A DNA stretch of 64,000 nt, from assembly GCA_041389885.1 (NCBI GenBank), contig JAWKRB010000016.1:124001-188000 (forward strand). The letters are read 5' to 3'. The DNA comes from JAWKRB01 sp041389885 (GTDB lineage: Bacteria > Myxococcota_A > Polyangia > Polyangiales > Ga0077539). Below the pieces are notes generated by a model. The model was not told where the DNA came from. It did not search any database and saw only the letters and a program-made list of their open reading frames with translations. Below are positions 25,321 through 34,826 of the stretch, piece by piece (position 1 is the stretch's first letter; each line of letters starts with the position of its first letter). Both the position numbers and the translations under genes were made by a program.

Positions 25321-27987
25321 TCAGAACGGCGGCGCGTCGTCGCCCGCGGGCTCGGGCGCGTCGGCGGCGGAGTCTCCCTCGGGAGCCGCGACCGCGAGCT
25401 CGTCAACCGGTGCGTCTTCGGCCGGCTCGTCGGCGTCGGGCTCGGCGAGGGGCTCGACGCCGACGACCTTCTCGCCGTCCTCGAGCTTGATGATCCGCAC
25501 GCCCTGGGTGTTGCGCCCCGCGACGCGGACCTCCCCGACGCGGGTGCGAATGATCTGACCGCGGTCGGTGATCACCACGATGGAGTCCGACTCTTCGACG
25601 AGGTCGAGGTCCACCACATCCCCATTCCGCTCGCTGGCGTCGATGGCGATGATCCCCTTACCGCCGCGGCCCTGGCAGCGAAACTCCTCGACCGGGGTGC
25701 GCTTGCCGTAGCCGTTCTCGCAGATCGCCAGCACCTGCTGCGCGTCCTTGTCGCGAATGACGTCCATCGACACCACCGCGTCGCCCTCGCGCAGGTCGAT
25801 GCCGCGCACGCCCCGGGAGTCTCTCCCCACCTCGCGGATCTCCTTCACCGCGAAGCGGATCGACATCCCCTTGCGGGTGCCGATCATCACCTCCTGCTCG
25901 TCCTCGGTGACCACCGCGCGGAGCAGGGCGTCGCCCTCCTCGATGGCCACGCCGATGATCCCGGTCTGACGGATGTTGCTGTAGGCCTTGAGCGCGGTGC
26001 GCTTCACCAGCCCGTTCACGGTGATGGTGACCAGCTGCGCGCTGTCCTTCCACTCGCTCACGGGCACGATGGCGGCGATGGTCTCGCGCTCGGCGCCGGG
26101 CTCCTTCGGGTCGAGGCCCACGAAGTTCGCGACGTGCTTGCCCTTGCTGGTGCGCGAGCCCTCGGGCACCTCGTGGACCTTCTTCAGGTACACCCGCCCC
26201 CGGTTCGTGAAGAACAGCACGTGGTCGTGCGAGCTCGCGATGAAGAACTTGTTGATGAAGTCGTCCTCGCGGGCCTCCATCCCGATCTTGCCGCGGCCGC
26301 CCCGCCGCTGCTCGCGGTACTCCGCGAGGGCCGTGCGCTTGATGAACCCGTTGCGCGAGCAGGTCACCACCACGTCGTGCTGGGGGATGAGGTCCTCGAT
26401 CGAGAACTCCGCCTCGTCGGGGAGGATCTCCGTGCGCCGCGCGTCGGCGTAGCGCGCCCGCACCTCGAGGAGCTCGGCGCGGATCACCGACATCAGCACC
26501 CGCTCGTCGCCGAGGATCCCCCGCAGCCGCGCGATGGTGTTCGACAGCTCGCCGTACTCGCCCGCGAGCTTCTCGCGCTCGAGGCCCGTGAGCCGCGCGA
26601 GGCGCATGTCGAGGATGGCCTTCGCCTGCCGCTCCGAGAGCCGGTAGTCGCTGACCTTCGCGGCCTCGGCGATCTCCTCCTCGGGGCGGCCGGCGCGGCG
26701 CACGAACTCCTCGAGGCCGCGCAGCGGCAGGCGCATCAGGGCCTCGCGGGCGCTGTCGACGTCCGACGCCTCGCGGATCGTGCGGATGATCAGGTCGATC
26801 TCCGTCGTGGCCATGCCCAGGCCGAGGACGATCTCTCGCTGCGCCTCGGCCTGCCGGAGCTCGTAGCGCGTGCGCCGGGTGACCACGTCGCGCCGGTGGT
26901 CGATGAACACCCGGAGCATCTCGGGGAGCGAGAGCACCTTGGGCTGCCCGCCCACGATGGCGAGGTTGATGATCCCGAAGCTCTCCTGGAGCTGGGTGCT
27001 CTTGTAGAGGTTGTTGAGCACCGTCTGTCCGACGGCGTCACGCTTGAGCTCGATGACCACCCGCATGCCCTCGCGGGAGCTCTCGTCGCGGAGGTCGGAG
27101 ATGCCCTCGATGCGCTTCTCGCGCACGAGCTCGGCCATCTTCTTGAGCATCGAGGCCTTGTTGACCTGATACGGGATCTCCGTGACCACGATGTGCTCGC
27201 GGTCGCCGCGGCCCATGGGCTCGACGGTGGCGCGCGCGCGCATGACCACCGAGCCGCGGCCGGTGGCGTAGGCCTGGCGGATGCCGTTGCGCCCTACGAT
27301 GTATCCCCCCGTGGGGAAGTCGGGGCCGGTCACGAGGGTGAGCAGCTCGTCGAGGGTGGTGGCCGGCTCGTCGATGAGCCGGACGGTGGCGTCGATGACC
27401 TCGCCGAGGTTGTGCGGGGGCATGTTGGTCGCCATGCCCACGGCGATGCCGCCGGAGCCGTTGACCAGGAGGTTGGGGTAGCGCGCGGGGAGCACCGCGG
27501 GCTCGCGCTCAGACGCGTCGAAGTTGTCGATGAAATCGACGGTCTCCTTCTCGATGTCGGTGAGCAGCTCGTCGGCCAGGCGCGCGAGGCGCACCTCGGT
27601 GTAGCGCATGGCGGCCGCGGGGTCGCCGTCGACGCTGCCGAAGTTCCCCTGGCCGTCGACGAGCATCATGCGCATCGCGAAGTCTTGGGCCATGCGCACG
27701 AGGGCGTCGTAGACGCTGAGGTCGCCGTGCGGGTGGTACTTGCCGAGCACCTCGCCGACGACGCGGGCCGACTTCTTGTACGACTGGTTCCACACCAGCC
27801 GCATGTCGTGCATCGCGTACAAGATCCTGCGGTGCACGGGCTTCAGCCCGTCTCGCGCGTCGGGGATCGCGCGCCCCACGATCACGCTCATCGCGTAGTC
27901 GAGGTAGCTCTTCTGCATCTCGTCATCGATGAGCACCGGGACGAGGTTCGAGTGTTCGGGGGGCGGAAGGTTCGGGTCCTGGGTCAT
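25321..27987 (-). CDS. gyrA: DNA gyrase subunit A
   Basis: 888 aa. The breakage-reunion domain has the catalytic Tyr129 (AAMRYTE) and conserved GKYHPHGD; the C-terminal wrapping domain carries the GyrA box QRRGGRG, which separates it from ParC, and ends in an acidic Asp/Glu/Ala-rich tail. At residue 90, equivalent to Ser83 of E. coli GyrA, this protein has Leu (GDLSVYD), while the Asp87 equivalent (Asp94) is kept; Leu at this site gives quinolone resistance in E. coli. The ATG at 27987 matches the family start. It stands alone, not next to gyrB. An 8-bp hairpin lies in the upstream region. Confidence 0.97.
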   Translation of the reverse strand: MTQDPNLPPPEHSNLVPVLIDDEMQKSYLDYAMSVIVGRAIPDARDGLKPVHRRILYAMHDMRLVWNQSYKKSARVVGEVLGKYHPHGDLSVYDALVRMAQDFAMRMMLVDGQGNFGSVDGDPAAAMRYTEVRLARLADELLTDIEKETVDFIDNFDASEREPAVLPARYPNLLVNGSGGIAVGMATNMPPHNLGEVIDATVRLIDEPATTLDELLTLVTGPDFPTGGYIVGRNGIRQAYATGRGSVVMRARATVEPMGRGDREHIVVTEIPYQVNKASMLKKMAELVREKRIEGISDLRDESSREGMRVVIELKRDAVGQTVLNNLYKSTQLQESFGIINLAIVGGQPKVLSLPEMLRVFIDHRRDVVTRRTRYELRQAEAQREIVLGLGMATTEIDLIIRTIREASDVDSAREALMRLPLRGLEEFVRRAGRPEEEIAEAAKVSDYRLSERQAKAILDMRLARLTGLEREKLAGEYGELSNTIARLRGILGDERVLMSVIRAELLEVRARYADARRTEILPDEAEFSIEDLIPQHDVVVTCSRNGFIKRTALAEYREQRRGGRGKIGMEAREDDFINKFFIASSHDHVLFFTNRGRVYLKKVHEVPEGSRTSKGKHVANFVGLDPKEPGAERETIAAIVPVSEWKDSAQLVTITVNGLVKRTALKAYSNIRQTGIIGVAIEEGDALLRAVVTEDEQEVMIGTRKGMSIRFAVKEIREVGRDSRGVRGIDLREGDAVVSMDVIRDKDAQQVLAICENGYGKRTPVEEFRCQGRGGKGIIAIDASERNGDVVDLDLVEESDSIVVITDRGQIIRTRVGEVRVAGRNTQGVRIIKLEDGEKVVGVEPLAEPDADEPAEDAPVDELAVAAPEGDSAADAPEPAGDDAPPF

Positions 27988-28020
27988 GGGGGTGCTGAGG
28001 TTCCTTCTGCGGGCGACGGC

Positions 28021-28051
28021 GGCGGGCGTCGAGGCGCGCGTCGCGCCCGCC
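28021..28051 (-). other. Inverted repeat upstream of gyrA
   Basis: GGCGGGCG (28021-28028) pairs with CGCCCGCC (28044-28051) around a 15-nt loop, 33 nt before the gyrA start. It could be a leader structure or a chance hairpin in GC-rich DNA. The remaining 270-bp gap between gyrA and the MFS gene shows nothing else I can name. Confidence 0.25.
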
Positions 28052-28256
28052 GCGTCACCGTTTCGGCGGCGTCGGAGAGGGTGCGTCGCGGCGCCCCCGT
28101 CGGGCGCGTCTGCGGTGCCGCGGACCCTACCAGAACCCCCACGAAATCGCCATTTTCATCGCGCGTTCGGGTGTCGAGAAATGTCCGCGGGCGGCCCTCC
28201 AGGGAGCGGCTGAGATTGACACGGCGGGCGCGCTCCCTCATCGGCCTTCACCCACG

Positions 28257-29498
28257 ATGTCGACCGACGCCTACGCGGCCTTCTCGCACCCCGATTTTCG
28301 GCGCTATCAGCTCGGTCGCTTCGCCGCGGTGCTCGGCACCCAGATGGCCTCGGTGGCCGTCGCCTGGCACGTCTACGAGCTCACCCGGCGCCCCATGGAC
28401 CTCGGGTACGTCGGGCTCGCGCAGTTCCTCCCCGCGGCGCTGCTCTCGCTCTTCACGGGCGCCGTCGCGGACCGCTACGACCGCCGCCTCGTCGTCGCGC
28501 TCTGCCACGCCGTCATCGCCCTCGGCTGGGGCGCCCTCGCCCTGCTCTCCTGGCGCGCGCGCCTCGACCTCCCGGCGGTCTTCACGGTGCTCGTGCTCCT
28601 CGGCACCGCGAGGGCGTTTCAAGGCCCCGCGGCCTCGGCGCTCGTGCCCAACCTCGTGCCCCCGAAGCTGCTCTCGAGCGCCGTCGCCTGGGCCTCGACC
28701 ACGTGGCAGGTGGCCACCATCGCCGGCCCCTCCCTCGGCGGGCTCTGCCTCGGCGCGATGTCGCCCGGCTCGGTGTACCTCCTCGGCGCGGGCAGCGCGC
28801 TCCTCGCGATGCTCTCGACCCTCCGGGTCGCGCCGAGGCCCGTCACGGCGCCCGCCCGCGAGCCGCCGATCGAGCGGCTCCTCGCTGGAATCCGCTACGT
28901 CTGGCGCACGCCCCTGGTGCTCGGGTCGATCTCCCTCGACCTCTTCGCGGTGCTCCTCGGCGGCGCCGTGGCCCTGCTGCCGATCTTCGCGAGGGACATC
29001 CTCCGCGCGGGCCCGTGGGCGCTCGGCGCCCTGCGCAGCGCCCCCGCCCTGGGGGCGGCCTTCATGGCCTTCTGGCTGGCGCACAACCCCATCCGCCGCC
29101 GCGCGGGGCGCTGGATGTTCGTGAGCGTCGCCGTCTTCGGCGCGGCCACGGTGGCCTTCGGGCTGTCGACGAACGTCGCCCTCTCGGTGTCGGCGCTGGC
29201 CCTCGTGGGCGCGAGCGACATGGTGAGCGTGGTGATTCGGCAGCACGCGGTTCAGGTCGCGACCCCCGACGCGATGCGCGGCCGGGTGAGCGCGGTGAAC
29301 CAGGTGTTCGTCGGCGCGTCGAACGAGCTCGGAGAGTTCGAGTCGGGGCTGACCGCGCAGCTGCTGGGTCCGGAGCGCGCGGTGATCCTCGGGGGGCTCG
29401 GCACCCTCGCGGTGGTGCTCGCGTGGGCGCGGCTCTTCCCCACGCTCCTGCGGCTCGATCGCCTCGAAGACATCGGCGGTGAAGAGAACGGGCGCTGA
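28257..29498 (+). CDS. MFS transporter
   Basis: 413 aa with about 12 TM helices. The inter-helix motif GAVADRYDRRLVVALCH after TM2 is the MFS motif A region, and the overall layout (FRRYQLGRFAAVLGTQMASVAVAWHVYELT start, central loop near PIERLLAGIRYVWRTP) matches the EntS/DHA3-type exporters (enterobactin or drug efflux group). Substrate unknown. Not in an operon with a regulator or biosynthetic gene; the next gene begins about 100 nt downstream with its own promoter. Confidence 0.9.
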   Translation: MSTDAYAAFSHPDFRRYQLGRFAAVLGTQMASVAVAWHVYELTRRPMDLGYVGLAQFLPAALLSLFTGAVADRYDRRLVVALCHAVIALGWGALALLSWRARLDLPAVFTVLVLLGTARAFQGPAASALVPNLVPPKLLSSAVAWASTTWQVATIAGPSLGGLCLGAMSPGSVYLLGAGSALLAMLSTLRVAPRPVTAPAREPPIERLLAGIRYVWRTPLVLGSISLDLFAVLLGGAVALLPIFARDILRAGPWALGALRSAPALGAAFMAFWLAHNPIRRRAGRWMFVSVAVFGAATVAFGLSTNVALSVSALALVGASDMVSVVIRQHAVQVATPDAMRGRVSAVNQVFVGASNELGEFESGLTAQLLGPERAVILGGLGTLAVVLAWARLFPTLLRLDRLEDIGGEENGR

Positions 29499-29504
29499 TG
29501 GGCG

Positions 29505-29510
29505 TACAAT
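29505..29510 (+). promoter_or_regulatory. Putative -10 element (TACAAT)
   Basis: TACAAT, five of six matches to the sigma-70 -10 consensus, 85 nt before the ATG of the YXWGXW gene. The -35 is weak. It would give a leader of about 78 nt. Confidence 0.45.
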
Positions 29511-29520
29511 GGACCCGTCT

Positions 29521-29548
29521 GGGCGGTCGGGTGACTCTTTCACCGCCC
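29521..29548 (+). promoter_or_regulatory. Leader hairpin before the YXWGXW gene
   Basis: GGGCGGT (29521-29527) can pair with ACCGCCC (29542-29548); an alternative shorter stem GGTGA/TCACC lies inside. No T-rich tract follows, so it is not a classical terminator; a role in leader stability or regulation is a guess. Confidence 0.3.
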
Positions 29549-29595
29549 ACAAGCGTCCAACGCCCTTCATCTCAACAGAGAGGGAAGCACCTGCC

Positions 29596-30216
29596 ATGAA
29601 GCCCGCCTCACGCTCGCTGCTCGTCGCCATCGTTCTCAGCGCCACGCCCTTCGCGTACGCCCAGCTCCCGATCGAGATCCCGAGCGGCCTGCCGGGGCAG
29701 CTGCAGAATTCGCTCAACGCCGCGCTGCGCGTGCGCGTCGCGCCGCCCGCGATGCGCCAGGAGTCGCCGCCGGCGCAGCCGGGCCCCGGCTACTTCTGGG
29801 TGGGGGGCAATTGGAGCTGGCGCCCGCGCCAGCGGCAGTACAGCTGGGTGCCGGGGCACTGGGAGCGCGAGCGCCCGAACTTCCGCTGGGTGCCCGCGCA
29901 GTGGGTGTCTCGTGGCAACGAGTACATCTTCGTGCGCGGCCGCTGGGCGCGCGATCAGGACCGCGACGTGTCGAGCGGCATCTGGGTCTCGGCGGCCCCT
30001 CCGGCGCCCCAGCCCGAGACCCCCCCCGCCGCGCCCTCGGCGCTGCACCTCTGGATCGCGGGCCACTGGAACTGGAACCCGCAGCGGGTGCAGTACCAGT
30101 GGGTGCCGGGGCACTATGAGCAACGCCGCGAGGGCTACGCGTGGGTGCCCGTTCGGTGGGAGCACGTGAACGAGCGCTGGCACTACGTGCCCGGCCACTG
30201 GCAGCGCACACAGTAG
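29596..30216 (+). CDS. YXWGXW/WXXGXW repeat protein, secreted
   Basis: 206 aa. Signal peptide (about 1-22, TPFAYAQ) followed by repeated short modules of the kind YxWVPGHWxxxR, FVRGRWAR, WIAGHWNWNP and YVPGHWQRT: about seven copies of the WXXGXW repeat in two blocks separated by a Pro-rich linker (about residues 135-150). Members are secreted or periplasmic and bind by unknown means. GAGAGGGAAG at 29577-29586 is a plausible RBS before the ATG at 29596. Alone in its transcription unit. Confidence 0.85.
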   Translation: MKPASRSLLVAIVLSATPFAYAQLPIEIPSGLPGQLQNSLNAALRVRVAPPAMRQESPPAQPGPGYFWVGGNWSWRPRQRQYSWVPGHWERERPNFRWVPAQWVSRGNEYIFVRGRWARDQDRDVSSGIWVSAAPPAPQPETPPAAPSALHLWIAGHWNWNPQRVQYQWVPGHYEQRREGYAWVPVRWEHVNERWHYVPGHWQRTQ

Positions 30217-30263
30217 TGTCCCCGCGAGCACGGCGTTCGCGGAAAAAGCTCCGCCGATCACGG

Positions 30264-30269
30264 TACAGT
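30264..30269 (+). promoter_or_regulatory. Putative -10 element (TACAGT) for a leaderless transcript
   Basis: TACAGT ends 7 nt before the ATG at 30277, and the intervening sequence has no Shine-Dalgarno. Transcription would begin at the start codon. Confidence 0.5.
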
Positions 30270-30276
30270 CGTCTTC

Positions 30277-32694
30277 ATGACGACGCAGCCCCCTCGCCCG
30301 TCTTCTCGCGTCGCGGCGTCTGAGGACGCGTGGGAGGTCCGCCCGCAGTACCGCCGCATCCTCGGCGCGCTGCGCGACGTGATCGACCGCGCGACCTCGC
30401 TCCGCATGCTGATCAGCAACGCGGGCGACCTGCTCCACGCCCTGCTCGACGCCGAGCGGATCACCATCTGGGCGCGTGACGACCGCACGCACGAGCTCAC
30501 CTCCATCGCCCGCACGGGCACGCAGCAGAGCACGCTCACGCTCCCCCGCACGATGCACTCGATCCCGGGCTTCGTGTGCGTGACGGGGCGCAGCGTGGCG
30601 CTCCGTGACGCGTACAGCGTCGAGGAGCGGAGGGCGATCCACCCCGAGCTCGCGCACGACGCCGGGGTCGACCGCGCCACAGGGAGCCGCACCCGGCAGG
30701 TGCTCGCGGCGGCCATCCCGGGCTCGCGCGGCCCCGTGGGGGTCATCGAGTTCATCAATTCCCTCGACGGCAAGGACTTTCAAGCCGACGACGTGCGCCT
30801 GGCCGAGGAGGCCGCGCGCATCCTCGGCGCCGCGATGGTGCGCCTGGAGGGCCACGCGCCCCCGCCGAGGATCACCGCGGCCCGCTACGGCGCGCTGGTG
30901 AATCAGGGCGCGATCAGCGCGCAGGCGCTCGAGCAGGCGGAGAACATCGCGCGCGCTTCAGGGCGAGACCTCGCGGCGGTGCTCCTCGAGGCCGGGCTGA
31001 GCCGCGAGGCCTTGGGGCTCTGCCTCGCGGAGTTCTTCGGCGTTCGGTTCTTCAACTACGACGGGGCCTGGCGGATCCCGAACGAGCTCCGCGACCTGCT
31101 CCAGCCCGGCTTCATGCGGAGCCAGATGATCGCACCGCTGGAGCTCCGCAGCGACGGGACCCTCCGGTTGGTGATGGAAGACCCCTCGAACCTGGAGCTC
31201 ATCGACGCCCTGCGCCTCCGCCGCCTGGCGCGCAGCGCCGAGTTCGTCGTCGGGCTGCCGTCGGAGATTCTGGCGTACATCGACGCCGGGCCCATGGCCC
31301 CGAACGAGATCCCGCGGGGCGAGGCGCCGGTGCTCGACCCGAAGGTGATCCCGCCGGTGCACGAGGCGCCCTCGAAGCGGGGGCGCGAGGGCGGCGAGAT
31401 CCAGCGCATTCTCTCGCTGTTCAACAGCGCGCAGCCCGCGTCGGAGCCCGCGGACGACGACGTGCTCGACGACCCCGGCGACCAGGCGCGGGAGCCCGAG
31501 GCGCTGACCTCCCGGCTGCTCCGGCAGATCGTGCTCGACGCGGCGGCGCGGGGCGCCTCGGACGTTCACATCGAGCCCAACGGCCCCAGGGAGCCCTGCC
31601 GGGTGCGCTTTCGCGTCGACGGCGACTGCCTGAGCTACGCGTCGCTGCCGCCCTCCATGCGCACGGCGCTCGTGCAGCGCATCAAGGTCCTCGCCGACCT
31701 CGACATCTCGGAGCGAAGGCGTCCCCAGGACGGTCGCCTCCGCGTGCGCGGCCCGCAGGGCGCCATCGAGGTGCGCGTGGCGACGCTGCCCACGGTGGGA
31801 GACAACGAGGACATCACCCTGCGGCTGCTCTCTTCGTTCAAGGTCCGCCCCCTCGAGGACCTCGACCTCTCGCCGCCGCACCTGGCGCGGGTGCGCGAGA
31901 TGATCGCCGCGCCCTACGGCATCGTGCTGGTGGTGGGCCCCACGGGCTCGGGAAAGACCTCGACCCTGCACACCGCCGTCGCCGCGCTCAACCACGTCGA
32001 CCGCAAGTGCCTCACCGTCGAGGACCCCGTGGAGATCGTGCAGCCAGGGCTGCGGCAGGTGCAGGTCAACCCGCGGATCAACATGGGCTTCGCGGAGGCG
32101 CTGCGGGCCTTTCTACGGAGCGACCCCGACGTGATCCTCGTGGGCGAGATGCGCGACCGGATCACCGCGTCGATCGCCATCGAGGCCTCGCTCACGGGGC
32201 ACCTCGTGCTCTCGACGCTCCAGTCGAACAGCGCGGCCGAGAGCATCCCGCGGCTCCTGGCGATGGACCTCGACGCCTTCCTCATCTCCGACGCGCTCCG
32301 GGGGATCATCGCCCAGCGGCTCGTGCGCCGCCTCTGCCTCACCTGCCGCGAGGCCACCCCGCCCACCCCCGGAGAGTGGGACGCGATCGCCACCGCCTAC
32401 GGCCCCGACGCCTTCAACTCCTGGCTCAACTGGCTCGACCAGACGCCCCAGATCTGGCGCGCCAAGGGCTGCGACGACTGCTACCAGAGCGGCTACCGCG
32501 GCCGCGTGGCGCTGCAGGAGGTGCTGCCGGGCACCGAGCACGTGAAGTCGCTGGTGCGCGCCCGCGCGCCGCTCCCCGAGTTTCGCGCGGCGGCCGCGGC
32601 CGACGGCATGACCACCATGCTCCAGGACGGCATCCAGAAGATGCTCCTCGGTGTCACCGACTGGGAGCAGGTGCGCGCGAACTGCCCGTCCTGA
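30277..32694 (+). CDS. GspE/PilB-type secretion ATPase with N-terminal GAF domain
   Basis: 805 aa. A GAF domain (about residues 40-180; QVLAAAIPGSRGPVGVIEFINS) is fused to an MshEN-like segment (about 195-335) and a full type II/IV secretion ATPase. Walker A GPTGSGKTST is at about 554, the Asp box and Walker B DVILVGEMRD near 617, and the two zinc-binding CxxC pairs (CLTC at about 686 and CDDC at about 731) are present. Such ATPases power type IV pilus or type II pseudopilus assembly; the GAF domain suggests ligand control. No pil or gsp gene adjoins, so it is an orphan whose partners are elsewhere. Confidence 0.9.
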   Translation: MTTQPPRPSSRVAASEDAWEVRPQYRRILGALRDVIDRATSLRMLISNAGDLLHALLDAERITIWARDDRTHELTSIARTGTQQSTLTLPRTMHSIPGFVCVTGRSVALRDAYSVEERRAIHPELAHDAGVDRATGSRTRQVLAAAIPGSRGPVGVIEFINSLDGKDFQADDVRLAEEAARILGAAMVRLEGHAPPPRITAARYGALVNQGAISAQALEQAENIARASGRDLAAVLLEAGLSREALGLCLAEFFGVRFFNYDGAWRIPNELRDLLQPGFMRSQMIAPLELRSDGTLRLVMEDPSNLELIDALRLRRLARSAEFVVGLPSEILAYIDAGPMAPNEIPRGEAPVLDPKVIPPVHEAPSKRGREGGEIQRILSLFNSAQPASEPADDDVLDDPGDQAREPEALTSRLLRQIVLDAAARGASDVHIEPNGPREPCRVRFRVDGDCLSYASLPPSMRTALVQRIKVLADLDISERRRPQDGRLRVRGPQGAIEVRVATLPTVGDNEDITLRLLSSFKVRPLEDLDLSPPHLARVREMIAAPYGIVLVVGPTGSGKTSTLHTAVAALNHVDRKCLTVEDPVEIVQPGLRQVQVNPRINMGFAEALRAFLRSDPDVILVGEMRDRITASIAIEASLTGHLVLSTLQSNSAAESIPRLLAMDLDAFLISDALRGIIAQRLVRRLCLTCREATPPTPGEWDAIATAYGPDAFNSWLNWLDQTPQIWRAKGCDDCYQSGYRGRVALQEVLPGTEHVKSLVRARAPLPEFRAAAAADGMTTMLQDGIQKMLLGVTDWEQVRANCPS

Positions 32695-32715
32695 GCCGCG
32701 GCGCCCACTCCCCCC

Positions 32716-34705
32716 TCAACGCGCGCGGAGCCAGAGGCTGAGCGGGTCGGCGTGGTCGTCGGTCCACGCGTCCATCGCCGGCAGCCCGCGCGGACCTCGC
32801 CACCCCCGGGCCCGCAGGGGCGCGAGCGCGTCGGCGCCGCGCGCGAGGGCGACGTAGCGCGACGGGTCTTCTCCCGACGCGAGGTCGCGCAGGCGCTCGC
32901 GCCACGCCAGCTCGTAGCCCAGGTCGCGCGCCGCCGCCGCCAGCAGCGGGCGGAGGTCGAAGAAGCGGTTCGAGACGTGAAAGAGCAGCACGCCCTGAGG
33001 CGCGACCCGTTGCATCGCGAGGCGCACGGCCTCGCGGGTGAGCAGGTGCGTGGGGATCGCGTCCCCCGCGAAGGCGTCGACCAGCAGCAGGTCGAAGCGC
33101 TCGGCGCGCGTTCGGAGCAGCGCGCGCGCGTCGCCCTCGAGCACCTCGACCTCTCCCCGCGCGCTCTGGAGGTACCCGAACCGCGCGCGCGCGAGGCGCA
33201 CCACCGCCGGGTCGATCTCGAGGAACACCCCTCGGTCCCCCGGCGCGAGGTGCGCCGCCGCGGCGCCGACCCCGAGTCCGACGAAGCCGAAGCGTCGCGC
33301 GCCCGCGGGCGCGCGCAGCGACGAGACCGCGTCGCCGAGGCTGCCGGCGCGGTGGTAGTAGCTCAGCGGCTGGGGGTCGCCGAGGCGCTGACGTCCGTGG
33401 CGCGTCGTGCCCGAGACGAGCTCGCGCACCGGCCCGGTCGGCGTGGCGCGCTCGACCACGTGATAGACACCGTAGGGGCCTCCGCACCGCCTCGAGCACC
33501 CGCGCGTCGTCGGGCCCCGAGGCGCCCGTCGCGACCCGCGCCAGCACGAACAGCGGCAGCGCCAGCCGCGCGGCGACGTCGCCACGAGGGGCCGCGCGGA
33601 GCCACGCGGCGATCTCGCTTCGACGCGTCGCGCCCATCACCGCGACGATCCCGACGAGGGCGAGCGGCAGCTCCGCGAGGCTCGTGAACACCCTCGGCGC
33701 GAGCACCGCGACCGCCGCGCCCCCCGCCGCGCCCCCCACCGCGATGGCGAGGTAGTACCCGCCGAGGCCCTCGGGCTCGGGGCGGGCGGCGTAGAGCTCG
33801 GCGTGCGCCGCGAGGGTCACCCACCCGAAGGCCACGAGGTGCAGAATCGCTTGCAGCGCAGGCACTCCGGTGTCTCCCCCGAGACACAGCCAGACCCCCG
33901 CGGCGGCGACCTGCGGCGCGAGCACCCGCACCGAGACGGGCACCAGCGGGCGCCGGGAGAAGGCGAGGATGAAGGTGCCGAGGTACATCGCCAGGGGCAC
34001 GGTCCAGAGCAGCGGCACCTGACCGGCGTCGAGGGTGAGCTGGTTGGTCACGCCCGAGAGCGCCGCCGCGGTGAGGGCCGAGAGGGCGGTCCACGACAGC
34101 AGCGCGGGGCCGCGCGGCGCGACGATCGCCTCGCCCTCGACCCCGCGCAGCCCCCTCAGGGCGTAGGTCGCGGCGGCGGCGAAGGCGACGTAGAGCCCGC
34201 ACCACAGCCGCGTCTGCGCCCGCAGGCCGAGCGCGGGCGAGACCACCAGCGCGTCGAGGCCGAGGGCCGCGAGGGAGCCCGCGTTCGACAGCGCGTAGAG
34301 CGCGAAGACCCCCCGCGGCGACACCCCGTCGCGCGCGGCGCGCTGCGCGGTCACGCTGGTCGCCGAGAGCAGCGCGGCGAGCACGGCGACCGGGGCGCCG
34401 AGGGCCAGCATGACCTCCAGGGCGCCCGCGCGCGACGGGGGCGCGGCGACGGCGGGGGGGAGCAGCGCGAGGCTGCCCAGCACCAGCGCGGCGTGCCAGC
34501 GACCGAGGCGCGGCGCGAGCTTGTGCGCGTAGAGGTAGCCGCCGACGAGGGCCGCCTGAAAGAACATCAGCGCGCTGGTCCACACGTAGAAGGCGCCGCC
34601 GAAGCGCGCGAGCAGGAGCCGGCCGCAGAGGGGCTCGAGCGAGAACAGCAGCGCTCCGCCGAGGATCACAAAGGTGCGGAGCGCCCAGGGCGCGGCGTCG
34701 CTCAC
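32716..34705 (-). pseudogene. Membrane-bound spermidine synthase-like protein, frameshifted
   Basis: N-terminal part (GTG 34705 to about 33480): about nine TM helices beginning FVILGGALLFSLEPLCGRLLL, the pattern of fused MFS/SpeE-like proteins. C-terminal part, in another frame: PYGVYHVVERA, then LGVGAAAAHLAPGDRGVFLEIDP (SAM-like nucleotide-binding loop), VLEGDARALL and LLLVDAFAGDAIPTHLLT, a spermidine-synthase-like fold. Joining needs one base removed in the GGGG run at about 33475-33478 (span 3n+1). Both halves look otherwise intact, so a homopolymer error or very recent mutation is likely. Whether the product makes spermidine is not known; many such fusions lack a proven activity. Confidence 0.75.
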
Positions 34706-34714
34706 CGTGCGCGG

Positions 34715-34720
34715 AGCCTA
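34715..34720 (-). promoter_or_regulatory. Putative -10 element (TAGGCT), near-leaderless
   Basis: TAGGCT on the minus strand, 9 nt before the GTG start at 34705, with no RBS in the interval. Confidence 0.35.
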
Positions 34721-34826
34721 CCGCACAACGGCCTCGCGAGGGTCACGCGCCTCGCGCCGTGAATGCGACGGGCCGTCGCGCAACAGAACCTCCGGCGCCC
34801 AGAACGACGGCGCCGCGGAGGTCACG

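Noticed and set aside
27718..27720. GyrA Leu90 as proof of antibiotic exposure
   Set aside because: A single sequence cannot separate natural lineage state from acquired mutation, so only the residue itself is reported.
32716..34705. Two separate genes (membrane protein and spermidine synthase)
   Set aside because: Each half lacks a proper start or stop at the junction and the join by one base matches the known fused family, so one broken gene is more likely.
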